Below are positions 42,610 to 50,651 of a stretch of DNA of 64,000 nucleotides, in pieces. A program made the translations under genes and the position numbers. The number at the start of each line of letters is the position of its first letter. Within the stretch, counting starts at the first letter, position 1. The notes under the pieces were generated by a model. The model was not told where the DNA came from and searched no databases. It saw nothing but the letters and a program-made list of their open reading frames with translations. The stretch comes from Acidimicrobiaceae bacterium (GTDB taxonomy: Bacteria > Actinomycetota > Acidimicrobiia > Acidimicrobiales > RAAP-2), in assembly GCA_947455165.1 (NCBI GenBank), contig CANGMP010000003.1, positions 1-64,000 on the forward strand, in the 5' to 3' direction.

Positions 42610-44285
42610 TAGTGGTCTTCCTTTCCGTGGGCCAAGGCCTTGGCTTCGGGGTGGTTGTGGTCCCAGGTCGGACGCTCGGAACGAATCTGGGGGAGGCGGA
42701 AGAAGTTGTGGTGGGGCGGCGGTGAGGTGGTGAACCACTCCAACGTGTGACCGTCCCAGGGATTGTCTCCGGCCGGGTGCTTCTTCCAGCTAGCCACGAT
42801 GTTGACCACGAAGAGCAGGGTCGAGATGCCGATCATGATGGCACCAACTGAGCTCCAGGTGTTCAACGTCTGCCACTCTGGGTCGTTCGGGTAGACGGCC
42901 ATACGACGCGGCATGCCGTTCAGGCCCACGATGTACTGCGGGATGGTAAAGACCTGGGTGCCAATGAAGGCCAGCCAGAACTGAACCTTACCGATGCGCT
43001 CGTTGAGCATGTAGCCGGTGATCTTCGGGCCCCAGTAGTAGAGACCGGCCATTCCACCGAGCACCAACGCCATAACCACGGAGTGGAAGTGGGCGACGAC
43101 GAAGTAGGTGTCGTGGGTGAAGAAGTCGAGCGGCGGGCTCGCGAGGTAGATACCGGTCAGACCACCGATGAGGAAGGTCACCACGAAGCCAATGGCAAAG
43201 AGCATGGCCGTACTGAACCAAATCTGTCCTCGCCACATCGAACCAATCCAGTTAAAGAGTTTGATTCCGGTTGGTACCGCAATCAGGAGGCTCATGATGG
43301 AGAAGAACGGCAGCAGCACCACGCCAGTCGTGAACATGTGGTGAGCCCACACGCCGAGCGACAGAGCGGCGATGGTCAGGGTCGCAAAGACCATTCCCTT
43401 GTAACCAAAGACAGGCTTGCGCGAGAAAACCGGGATGATCTCAGTCACCATGCCGAAGAACGGAAGGGCCAAGATATACACCTCGGGGTGTCCCCAGAAC
43501 CAGAAGATGTGTTGCCAGAGAACCGGCACACCACCTCCAGCCACGCTGTAAATGTGTGTTCCCAGGTGACGGTCGGCGTAAAGCATTACGAGACCGGCGG
43601 TCAGAATCGGGAAGGCCAGCAGAATCAAGATCGAAACGACCAGCAGGTTCCACGTGAAAATTGGCATGCGGAACAAGGTGAGTCCCGGGGCACGCAGGTA
43701 GAAGACCGTCGCACAGATGTTCACACCGGTGAAGATGGCCGAGAAGCCGGTGAGCAACAGACCACCGATCCACAGGTCGGCTCCGGCACCTGGCGCGTAG
43801 ACGGCGTCAGAGAGCGGGGCGTAACCGACCCAGCCGAAGTTGGCAGCGCCACCAGTGACGAAAAAGCCCAGCAGCATCGTGATTGCACCGGAGAGGTACA
43901 GCCAGTAGGAGAGGGCATTCAGTCGTGGGAAGGCCATGTCGGGTGCACCGATTTGGATTGGCACGATGATGTTGGCCAGTGCACCGAACGCGAATGGTCC
44001 GGCGAAGAGGTAAATCATGATCGAGCCGTGCATCGTGAAGAGCTCGTTGTACTGAGCCATCGTCACGAGGTGACCGTTCGGGTTGGCGAGCTGGCCACGA
44101 ATAACTTCGGCCAAAGCACCACCAATGACCAACATCAACACTGAAGTGATGGTGTAGGACAGGCCAATGACCTTGTGGTCCGTTGAGGTGAGCCAGTTCA
44201 GGATGCCGCGGGGACCGTGGTGCTCAGCATGTCCGTGCTCGTGTCCGTGACTCTCTACGGCGGGGTTGTGGGCAGTAGTCGTCAT
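42609..44285 (-). CDS. ctaD: Cytochrome c oxidase subunit I
   Basis: Catalytic subunit with heme a and the heme a3-CuB centre; 558 residues and 12 hydrophobic helices. WFWGHPEVYILALP carries the CuB His-Tyr pair, HHMFTTG holds two CuB histidines and TYFVVAHFHSVVMALVLG the heme ligands. This is an A-type proton-pumping oxidase. Middle gene of the ctaC-ctaD-ctaF operon, sharing one base with each neighbour. Confidence 0.97.
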   Translation of the reverse strand: MTTTAHNPAVESHGHEHGHAEHHGPRGILNWLTSTDHKVIGLSYTITSVLMLVIGGALAEVIRGQLANPNGHLVTMAQYNELFTMHGSIMIYLFAGPFAFGALANIIVPIQIGAPDMAFPRLNALSYWLYLSGAITMLLGFFVTGGAANFGWVGYAPLSDAVYAPGAGADLWIGGLLLTGFSAIFTGVNICATVFYLRAPGLTLFRMPIFTWNLLVVSILILLAFPILTAGLVMLYADRHLGTHIYSVAGGGVPVLWQHIFWFWGHPEVYILALPFFGMVTEIIPVFSRKPVFGYKGMVFATLTIAALSLGVWAHHMFTTGVVLLPFFSIMSLLIAVPTGIKLFNWIGSMWRGQIWFSTAMLFAIGFVVTFLIGGLTGIYLASPPLDFFTHDTYFVVAHFHSVVMALVLGGMAGLYYWGPKITGYMLNERIGKVQFWLAFIGTQVFTIPQYIVGLNGMPRRMAVYPNDPEWQTLNTWSSVGAIMIGISTLLFVVNIVASWKKHPAGDNPWDGHTLEWFTTSPPPHHNFFRLPQIRSERPTWDHNHPEAKALAHGKEDH

Positions 44286-45142
44286 TAGTTAGCTCCTCGA
44301 GAAATCTCGGTCTTCACTGGTACGTGGGCCGACATCTGCTCGGCCAGTACCTTCTTGGCTTGGGCGGCCGCGAGGCGGCCTTCGGGGGTGTCAAAGCTGG
44401 CCAACCACACCTTGTATTCGTCGGCGGTGACGACCTTGACCTTGAAGTACATGATCGAGTGGTAGAGACCACACAACTGGGTGCACTGACCGAAGAATGT
44501 GCCGGTCTTTAGGGCGTGCAAGGTGAACTGGTTGCGAACACCCGGCAGCGCGTAGCGCGAGAAGCTGAAGTCACGAACGTAGAAACCGTGGACGACGTCA
44601 GTCGAGGTCACGGTGATCTTTACGTCGGTGTCGACGGGCATCACCATGGTCGGCGTCTCGGTCGTGTTGCCGATAGCTACGGCGTTGTGGTCCTTGTAAG
44701 TGAATCCCCAGCCCCACTGGAAGGCGTTGGCGTTGATCGAGACATCGGTCTTGGGCATAGCCAGGACCTTGTTCTCAACAACGACCGTTGCCACAAAGAG
44801 GGCCACGACGACCAACACCGGGATCACGGTGTAGATCACTTCGAGGGGGATGTGGTACTGAGACTGCTTCGGAATGGTGTCGTCCTTGCGACGGTACGCG
44901 AGTACCGCCCACAGGATCAGACCCAACGTGAGCGCACCGATGATCACGGCACCGACAGAGAAACCCTGCCAGAGGTGATACACCGACTGTCCAGTCGTGG
45001 TCTCGGGAGTGCGCGCACCAAAACTTGGCAGCGTGCAGCCCGAAAGGAGAATTCCAGCAATGGGGAGTGCGATCGCAGCACCGAGTCGACGGAGTCGGCT
45101 CTTAGCTGGCGCACCCTTGGGGGGTTGGGGCGTCAATTCCAC
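44285..45142 (-). CDS. ctaC: Cytochrome c oxidase subunit II
   Basis: Carries the CuA centre that accepts electrons from QcrC. The 285-residue protein has a lipoprotein signal with lipobox LSGC (Cys36), two hydrophobic helices (about 55-80 and 100-125), and a cupredoxin domain with FQWGWGF, VVHGFYVRDF and the CuA loop GQCTQLCGLYHSIMYF. The GTG start is six bases after a TAAGGT box. Confidence 0.95.
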   Translation of the reverse strand: MELTPQPPKGAPAKSRLRRLGAAIALPIAGILLSGCTLPSFGARTPETTTGQSVYHLWQGFSVGAVIIGALTLGLILWAVLAYRRKDDTIPKQSQYHIPLEVIYTVIPVLVVVALFVATVVVENKVLAMPKTDVSINANAFQWGWGFTYKDHNAVAIGNTTETPTMVMPVDTDVKITVTSTDVVHGFYVRDFSFSRYALPGVRNQFTLHALKTGTFFGQCTQLCGLYHSIMYFKVKVVTADEYKVWLASFDTPEGRLAAAQAKKVLAEQMSAHVPVKTEISRGAN

Positions 45143-45148
45143 AACGAA

Positions 45149-45154
45149 ACCTTA
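45149..45154 (-). promoter_or_regulatory. -10 element of the ctaC-ctaD-ctaF operon
   Basis: On the minus strand TAAGGT is followed by six bases and the GTG of ctaC, with no ribosome-binding site. This is again the leaderless layout. Confidence 0.5.
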
Positions 45155-45204
45155 GTCAGTCCGCGACGACAAACGACAAATTCATTAAGGGAGTTCTGAC
45201 CTTT

Positions 45205-45224
45205 TCTCCTACCGATGTAGGAGA
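45205..45224. promoter_or_regulatory. Perfect palindrome upstream of ctaC, candidate operator
   Basis: TCTCCTAC-CGAT-GTAGGAGA is an eight-base-pair inverted repeat with a four-base centre. It lies roughly 60 to 80 bases before the presumed ctaC transcription start and downstream of tatA. There is no T-run, so it is more likely a regulator site than a terminator; a hairpin in the tatA 3' end is the alternative. Confidence 0.45.
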
Positions 45225-45266
45225 GATTGATGCTGCAGGCTCGACACGCTGATGCGCGTCGAAGGC

Positions 45267-45458
45267 TTAGGCCTGCTTGTCTTCGTTAGGGCTGTCGGTC
45301 TCGGCCTTGGCCTTGGCGTCCTTCAGACCCTTTTCGAACTCGGTCTTGGCCGAACCCAGGTTGCGAGCGAGCTTCGGGATGGCGCTGCCACCGAAGAGAA
45401 CAACTGCGATTACGACGATGAGAATGATGATGTCGGGGCCTGCGATGTTGGCGATCAT
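45267..45458 (-). CDS. tatA: Sec-independent protein translocase subunit TatA
   Basis: The 63-residue protein has one N-terminal membrane helix (IIILIVVIAVVLF), the conserved FGGSAIPKLARNLG hinge and amphipathic helix, and a charged tail. TatA forms the channel for folded proteins; clients visible here include QcrA and the Rieske fusion protein. ATG 45458 is supported by AAGGAG upstream. tatB and tatC are not in the window. Confidence 0.93.
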   Translation of the reverse strand: MIANIAGPDIIILIVVIAVVLFGGSAIPKLARNLGSAKTEFEKGLKDAKAKAETDSPNEDKQA

Positions 45459-45511
45459 GGTGCCTTCTCCTTGGTTAGTACAACGGCTCTTGAACAAACA
45501 GTAGTGCGGAC

Positions 45512-45934
45512 TTAGCCGGCGAGGGCGACGCCCAGCACCATGGCGATAAGTGACGCCAAGAGGCCAATTCCGGCGGTGGCGCCCCGTCGAGATGCGGTCT
45601 GCGCCTTGCTGTGGAGGTAGGCGCCGGCGCCGGCCGCGAGCACGAGGAGAAACTTCGCGCCAAAGACCATCTGCCAGCTGTAGGGCAACTTGTGATGGTT
45701 GGCCAGTACGGCGTAGTTCCAAAAGCCAGTCACTACAGCCAGCACGAAAGCCGGCCAGCTCAGTCGAGCAAAGGCCCGGGCGGCCTTCTGCGGTACACCG
45801 TCGCCTGCTTCGCGCAGTACGGGCACGAGGCCGGCGAGCACAATCTGCCCACCAACCCAGACCGACGCGGCCAAGACGTGCAGCGAAACGCGCAGCACGT
45901 CCATGCCACTCGCGAGGTGTACCGCGGCCGTCAT
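45512..45934 (-). CDS. CopD-like four-helix membrane protein
   Basis: The 140-residue protein has four hydrophobic helices. The N-terminal VLRVSLHVLAASVWVGGQIVLAGLVPVLR with a His and Trp-Val-Gly-Gly resembles the CopD copper-resistance/DUF2269 group. Its ATG shares one base with the stop of the enoyl-CoA hydratase gene. Copper transport or heme binding is possible, but the sequence does not decide. Confidence 0.65.
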   Translation of the reverse strand: MTAAVHLASGMDVLRVSLHVLAASVWVGGQIVLAGLVPVLREAGDGVPQKAARAFARLSWPAFVLAVVTGFWNYAVLANHHKLPYSWQMVFGAKFLLVLAAGAGAYLHSKAQTASRRGATAGIGLLASLIAMVLGVALAG

Positions 45935-46698
45935 TACTTACCCTGCCAGTTCGGGGTGCGCTTCTCGGCGAAGGCAATGGCGCCTTCCATGGCGTCGGCC
46001 GAACGGCCGATCATGCCGAACTTGTCATTGTTGATGGCCCACGAGGCTTCCTCGGTGATCTCGAGAGAGTCGCGCATGACCTGCTTGGAGGTGCGCACGG
46101 CCAATGGAGCGTTGGCTTCGATGCGAGCGGCGAGGTTGAGGGCAGCCTCGAGGACCTGGTCGCCCGGTACGACGGCGTTCACGAGACCGAGCTCGGCTGC
46201 ACGGGTGGCCGAGATGGGGTCACCGGTGAGAGCCATTTCGTAGGCGATGGCCAGCGGGATGCGCTTGCCGAGGCGGATGAGTCCACCACCACCGGCAATG
46301 AGGCCACGCTTGGCTTCGGGAATACCGAACTGGGCGTGGTCGGCGGCAATAACCATGTCGCAGCTGATCATCATTTCAAAACCACCGGCCAGGGCCGAAC
46401 CGTTGACGGCGGCAATGAGGGGCTTGGAGAACTGACGCTGCGTGATGCCACCGAAGCCCTTGTCGGTCACGGGGAACTCACCCGTGGCGAAGGCCTTGAG
46501 GTCCATACCGGCACTGAAGGCCTTGTCGCCTGCGGCGGTGAGAACAACGACCCAGACGTCGTCGTCGGTCTCGCACTCATCGAGCGCCTCCGACAGCGCG
46601 ACGGCCGCGGCGCGGTTCATCGCGTTGCGGGCCTCGGGGCGGTTGATGGTGAGAAGTTCGACGTGTCCACGTCGCTCACGGAGAAGTTCGTCGGCCAT
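45934..46698 (-). CDS. Enoyl-CoA hydratase/isomerase family protein
   Basis: Crotonase-fold protein of 254 residues. LTINRPEARNAMN near residue 14, the oxyanion-hole segment AFSAGMDLKAF and AVNGSALAGGFEMMISCDMVIA are present, and EAKRGLIAGGGGLIRLG holds a Glu at the catalytic region. It would hydrate or isomerise 2-enoyl-CoA in fatty-acid or side-chain breakdown. ATG 46698 is chosen for the AAGGAG site seven bases upstream. Confidence 0.88.
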   Translation of the reverse strand: MADELLRERRGHVELLTINRPEARNAMNRAAAVALSEALDECETDDDVWVVVLTAAGDKAFSAGMDLKAFATGEFPVTDKGFGGITQRQFSKPLIAAVNGSALAGGFEMMISCDMVIAADHAQFGIPEAKRGLIAGGGGLIRLGKRIPLAIAYEMALTGDPISATRAAELGLVNAVVPGDQVLEAALNLAARIEANAPLAVRTSKQVMRDSLEITEEASWAINNDKFGMIGRSADAMEGAIAFAEKRTPNWQGK

Positions 46699-46779
46699 GA
46701 TTGCTCCTTGGAGAAAGTCACCTTGTGGTGTGAGCAGAACGCTAGTAGACAAAGACGACCCACGGGGAAGTGCGAAACT

Positions 46780-47607
46780 ATGACTATGGCCGCCACCCCG
46801 CCACTGCTCGCCACGCTCGATGGATACGCCGTCGAGGGAGGCTTCGACACGCCCGGTGGAATCGCCACCTGTTACTCACCGGCCGTGGCCCTCGGTCGAA
46901 TCTCCGGTCCCGGCAGCGCGGCCAATCTGTGGGAGCACTACGAAATCGCTGTTCGCCACGTCAACGAACTAGGACTCGACGGCATCGTGCTGACGGTCGA
47001 GTGGGCTCGTGTTGAGCCCCGGCAGGGCCAGATCGACGAATCGGCCTGGGAGCGCTACCGCACCGTCATAGCAACGGCGCGAGCTTGTGGTCTGCGGGTG
47101 ACGGTTACCGTCATCGACGCCGTTTGGCCGGCGTGGCTCGGCCCCGAGTCCTGGCTCTTGCCGTGGACAGGCCCCGCCTTTTTGCTGCACGTTGAGCGAC
47201 TGGTCGAACGACTGGGTGGCGACATCGACGGACTGCAGCTCTTCTCTCGTGGGGAAGCACTTATCGATGATGGATTTCTCCGCGGCGTGATTCCTCCGTG
47301 GCGCAAGCGAGAAAAGCTCGACGCCGCCGAGGCCAAGAACCACCTACGAACTCTGGAGTCGACGGTTCGTTCCCGCCCGGCCTTTTCTCGTTTACTCATT
47401 GGATCAGTGGCGGAAATCCCGGCAGTCCTTCCCGCGTCGGCGTGGCCGGCCGTGGTGGCCCAAGCGCGCAAGGCGAGCGAGGTGCATATCCGTTCCCTCG
47501 TCCGCGGAGCCGGACCTACAGCTGCCGCATCCGGTCTGTTGACCGTGGTCGGTGGCGAGGCCCGAGGTCAGGCGCCAAAGGCCCTACTTGACCTCTGGCG
47601 GAGTTAG
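46780..47607 (+). CDS. Short GH1-like TIM-barrel protein, probably not a standard glucosidase
   Basis: The 275-residue protein resembles the first part of family 1 glycoside hydrolases: TVEWARVEP at 72-80, ERYRTVIATARACGLRVTVT, PAWLG and WLLPWTGPAFLLHVERLVERLGGDID. Where GH1 has the acid/base TxNEP it has FSRGEAL (155-161), keeping a Glu but not the Asn. The ENG nucleophile motif and the last third of the ~450-residue barrel are missing. Start at ATG 46780 or 46786. The stop shares TTAG with the convergent DedA gene. Confidence 0.6.
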   Translation: MTMAATPPLLATLDGYAVEGGFDTPGGIATCYSPAVALGRISGPGSAANLWEHYEIAVRHVNELGLDGIVLTVEWARVEPRQGQIDESAWERYRTVIATARACGLRVTVTVIDAVWPAWLGPESWLLPWTGPAFLLHVERLVERLGGDIDGLQLFSRGEALIDDGFLRGVIPPWRKREKLDAAEAKNHLRTLESTVRSRPAFSRLLIGSVAEIPAVLPASAWPAVVAQARKASEVHIRSLVRGAGPTAAASGLLTVVGGEARGQAPKALLDLWRS

Positions 47608-48287
47608 TTCTCTTCGTTTACTTCGGGGTGGGTTGCGGCGTACTCGCGCTCAAAGGCCTGTTCCTTGCGCTTGGCGTGAATGTGGTGCCACACCATGAAT
47701 GCCACGAGCAGGACGAGCAGTGCAATACCGAATCGGCCAACGTACTTTTCCACCTTGTGGATGGCGTGGCCGGAAAGGTAGCCAATCAGGGTGAATCCCA
47801 CACCCCAAACAATTCCGCCGGCGGCGTTCGCGAGTAGGAACTTCTTGTAGTCCATCCGACTCATACCGGCCAGACCCGGCATGACGGCCCGAAGGAAGGC
47901 CGTGAAGCGTCCGAGGAAGACGTACATCGGACCACGCTTCTTGAGTTGCGCGAGGGCCGAGTCAATGGCACCGCGGCGGTGGCGAATGATTGGAAGGCGC
48001 AAGAGGTGGTGTCCGTGCTTTTCGCCAACGACGTAACCAACGCTGTCACCGAGGATGGCCGCCACCGGCACGAGGATGCAGAGCGCTACGACATTGACGT
48101 GTCCTTGCGTGGCGGCGACGCCACCGATAATGACGGCCGTCTCGCCAGGGAAGATAAAGCCAATAAATACTGCGGCTTCGGCAAAGGCCAAGAGTCCAAC
48201 GGTCACGTAAATCAATGTGGGGGGCAGGTGGCCAATCTTGTCCACCAGCGTCGTCAAGATTGAAGCAGTCATCATGGGATTAATCAT
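47604..48287 (-). CDS. DedA/SNARE-associated family membrane protein
   Basis: The 227-residue protein has about five hydrophobic helices, with the family signature GFIFPGETAVIIGG near residue 40, then GDSVGYVVGEKHG and the GRFTAFLRAVMPGLAGMSRM motif with the conserved Arg pair region. DedA proteins are undecaprenyl-phosphate or phospholipid flippases and depend on the proton motive force. The ATG at 48287 is chosen; ATGs five and six codons in are possible. Confidence 0.9.
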   Translation of the reverse strand: MINPMMTASILTTLVDKIGHLPPTLIYVTVGLLAFAEAAVFIGFIFPGETAVIIGGVAATQGHVNVVALCILVPVAAILGDSVGYVVGEKHGHHLLRLPIIRHRRGAIDSALAQLKKRGPMYVFLGRFTAFLRAVMPGLAGMSRMDYKKFLLANAAGGIVWGVGFTLIGYLSGHAIHKVEKYVGRFGIALLVLLVAFMVWHHIHAKRKEQAFEREYAATHPEVNEEN

Positions 48288-48352
48288 TACCGAAGGCGCC
48301 ACACGCCGGTGTGAGTCATGGTGGGGCGGCCAAAGAGTGCCAAACTGAACAC

Positions 48353-49516
48353 ATGAGCACTCCTCTTTCTTCCTCTCGCGCTCCACGTCAGTGGGCATTG
48401 GCTGAATACGCCCTGCTGCCGTTACGCCTCTTCCTCGGGGTCACGTTCCTCTTCGCCGGCTTGCAGAAGTTGGCCAACCCGGGATTCTTTGACTCCAACG
48501 ACCCAGCCTCGATTCAGTCCCAGCTAATCGCCGCCTCGACCCGCAGTCCTATCAAGTTCTTGCTCTCACACCTCGTGGAGCACGCTTCATTTATTGGCGC
48601 GGTAGTTGCGTTTGGTGAAGTCGCCATTGGGCTCGGTGTCCTCGTGGGTCTCTGGACCCGAGTGGCGGCCCTCGGCGGTGTAGCCCTCTCTCTGGGCCTT
48701 TTCTTGTCGATTAGCTTTCACGCCTCGCCCTTCTACACCGGCTCGGACATTGTCTTTGCCTTCGCGTGGCTTCCCTTCGTCATTGCCGGTGCCGGTTCTC
48801 ACTTCTCGCTCGATGCATGGATTGCTCGGCGTGTGGCGAGCGAACGGAATGTGCCGGCCCCTGGTCTCGTCGCCATTCCCTTCTCCTTCATTCCGCACCA
48901 CTGCGGCAACTTCAGTAAGGGTCACTGCACGGCTCGCGGCAATCGCCCGTGCGAAGAGGCAGGATGCCCGGTTCTCGCTGACGAGCGCGCGTCGGTCATT
49001 GCGCGCCGGACGCTGGATGACATCGATCGACGCACCGTCGTGCTCGGGGCAACTGTTGCGGCCGGCGTGGCGGCGGTGGCCGGTGTGCTCGCCGCGGCCA
49101 GTGCCGGTATTGGTCGCGCCATCGGCAACGTGAAGCCTTCGACCGGTCCGACCCACTTGACGACTACGACGACGAGCTCGGTGCCCGGTGGTTCAACGAC
49201 GTCAACGACACCCGGTACCGAAATCGGCAGCGTCTCCCAGGTGCCGGTCGGTGGCTCGGCCGCCTTCACGATCCCGACGACCTCCGAACCGGGCATTGTT
49301 CTGCAACCAACGGCCGGCAACTTCGTGGCCTACAACGCCGTGTGCCCCCACGCTGGTTGCACTGTGAGCTACTACAAGGCCAACGACGCGATTGTCTGCC
49401 CCTGCCACACCTCAATCTTCAATGTCAGCGACGGCAGTCTCGTCTCGGGTCCGTCACCGACCGGTCTGGCCACCCTCAACGTCGTAGAGCGCAACGGCAA
49501 TCTCTATCTCGAATAA
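48353..49516 (+). CDS. DoxD/DoxX membrane domain fused to a Rieske domain
   Basis: The protein has 387 residues. The first 155 residues are a four-helix DoxX/DoxD domain (LRLFLGVTFLFAGLQKL, FGEVAIGLGVLVGLWTR). Residues 184-205 hold four cysteines (Cys184, 192, 200, 205). DRRTVVLGATVAAG (225-238) is a twin-arginine plus membrane segment, followed by a Thr/Ser/Gly linker and a Rieske domain with Cys331, His333, Cys336 and Cys349, Cys351, His352. DoxD takes part in thiosulfate:quinone oxidation in archaea; here a quinone-linked electron transfer role is inferred. A CAAACT box is six bases before the ATG. Confidence 0.85.
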   Translation: MSTPLSSSRAPRQWALAEYALLPLRLFLGVTFLFAGLQKLANPGFFDSNDPASIQSQLIAASTRSPIKFLLSHLVEHASFIGAVVAFGEVAIGLGVLVGLWTRVAALGGVALSLGLFLSISFHASPFYTGSDIVFAFAWLPFVIAGAGSHFSLDAWIARRVASERNVPAPGLVAIPFSFIPHHCGNFSKGHCTARGNRPCEEAGCPVLADERASVIARRTLDDIDRRTVVLGATVAAGVAAVAGVLAAASAGIGRAIGNVKPSTGPTHLTTTTTSSVPGGSTTSTTPGTEIGSVSQVPVGGSAAFTIPTTSEPGIVLQPTAGNFVAYNAVCPHAGCTVSYYKANDAIVCPCHTSIFNVSDGSLVSGPSPTGLATLNVVERNGNLYLE

Positions 49517-49522
49517 GAGGCG

Positions 49523-50557
49523 TTAGACGACCCGTCGAAGACGCGGGGGCTGCTCGAGTTCGCGCCATCGCTCAATGATGCGTCCCATGAACTGCTGACC
49601 ACTCGGCACGTGACTCAAGAGATCGACCATGCCGCCCGGGCGCGCCAGCATCCAGGAGTGGCCTCCCGGGACCCACTGGACTTCGGCGCCGGTCGCTCGG
49701 GTGAAGCTTTCGGCCGCTTCATTCGGAACGACGCGGTCAAAGCAGCCCCAGACGGGATAAATCGGAATGCCGGCTTCGGCGACCGTGCGGGCCCGTTCGG
49801 TCAAGTTGAGCTCGAGCAGCATCGAGGCGACGGGTGCCGAACGGGCCACCGTCTTGACGTTGCTGCGCAGGTCCGGCAGGAGGGCCTTCAATGTCGTCAA
49901 CATGTGACCGACCAGCAGGTCGGGGGCATCCATGACGACCGCGGTCATCAGGTCCGCAATCGGGGCCACGTCCGGAAGAATCGGCGAGAGGACGCGGGCG
50001 GTGAGGCCTCGGCGCACGCTCCATTCGGGCGTGGCGATGCCGTCGCGGTAGAGAACGGCAATGACGTCGTTGGGGAAGCGACTGGCAAAGTCAATAGCCA
50101 CGGCGCCACCCATCGAGTGGCCAATAACGACGCACTTGGTGATGCCGAGTTCTCGGCGCACGATTTCCACGTGATCGGTGAGCGCCTCGAGTGAGATGTC
50201 GACGAGCTCAAGGGGGTCCGAGCCGCCGAAGGCCGGGAGTGAGGGATTAACGACCCGCCACCCGAACCGCTCAGCGAGCAGTTCAGATTCGCGGGCGTAC
50301 ATCGAACCACCGGCGAAGTAGCCGTGGAGGTTGATGGCCCAGATAGGTGGGGTGCCGACGCCGTCGGGGCCGTAGGCGTCGTCGTTGTCGGTGACTCGGT
50401 AGCGAAAGTTACGACCGTCAATGTCGAGATTCACGATGCGCCAGCCAACGGTGGCACGCGGCGTCGAGTCGGTGACGGAGCGAACACGGTCGAGCGCGGC
50501 CGTCGGGACAGTACGGGCGAGGACCTCGCCGACCTGTCGCCACACTGTCAAATTCAT
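49523..50557 (-). CDS. Alpha/beta hydrolase
   Basis: The 344-residue protein has a nucleophile elbow VVIGHSMGGAVAIDFASRF with catalytic Ser, an oxyanion loop INLHGYFAGGSM, a late Asp in WGCFDRVVP and His in VPGGHSWML. About 60 residues before the core may form a cap or lipid-binding segment. The substrate is unknown. The ATG at 50557 is preferred over one eleven codons upstream. Convergent with the DoxD-Rieske gene, six bases apart. Confidence 0.82.
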   Translation of the reverse strand: MNLTVWRQVGEVLARTVPTAALDRVRSVTDSTPRATVGWRIVNLDIDGRNFRYRVTDNDDAYGPDGVGTPPIWAINLHGYFAGGSMYARESELLAERFGWRVVNPSLPAFGGSDPLELVDISLEALTDHVEIVRRELGITKCVVIGHSMGGAVAIDFASRFPNDVIAVLYRDGIATPEWSVRRGLTARVLSPILPDVAPIADLMTAVVMDAPDLLVGHMLTTLKALLPDLRSNVKTVARSAPVASMLLELNLTERARTVAEAGIPIYPVWGCFDRVVPNEAAESFTRATGAEVQWVPGGHSWMLARPGGMVDLLSHVPSGQQFMGRIIERWRELEQPPRLRRVV

Positions 50558-50639
50558 CTCGCACCCGCGGTGAGTCGCTTGAAACCGCACTCTGACGCTA
50601 GTCAGCCCAACGTCCCCACACGAGGCACGCTTTGACCTC

Positions 50640-50645
50640 TAAAGT
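50640..50645 (+). promoter_or_regulatory. -10 element before the SCO6745-like gene
   Basis: TAAAGT is followed by six bases and the ATG, with no ribosome-binding site between them, giving another leaderless-type start. Confidence 0.45.
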
Positions 50646-50651
50646 TCGCGT

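Noticed and set aside
43083-44144. A 353-codon plus-strand frame opposite ctaD.
   Set aside because: Highly charged composition with no motifs; ctaD on the other strand has its full set of heme and copper ligands.
45242-45261. Hairpin CGACACGC/GCGCGTCG after tatA as a rho-independent terminator.
   Set aside because: It has one mismatch in the stem and no T-run on the minus strand, so it is too weak to list as a terminator.
45550-46779. A long open plus-strand frame continuing into the GH1-like gene, giving a 685-residue protein.
   Set aside because: The first 410 codons run antisense to the enoyl-CoA hydratase and CopD-like genes and have low-complexity Arg/Ala composition. The real start is at 46780 or 46786.
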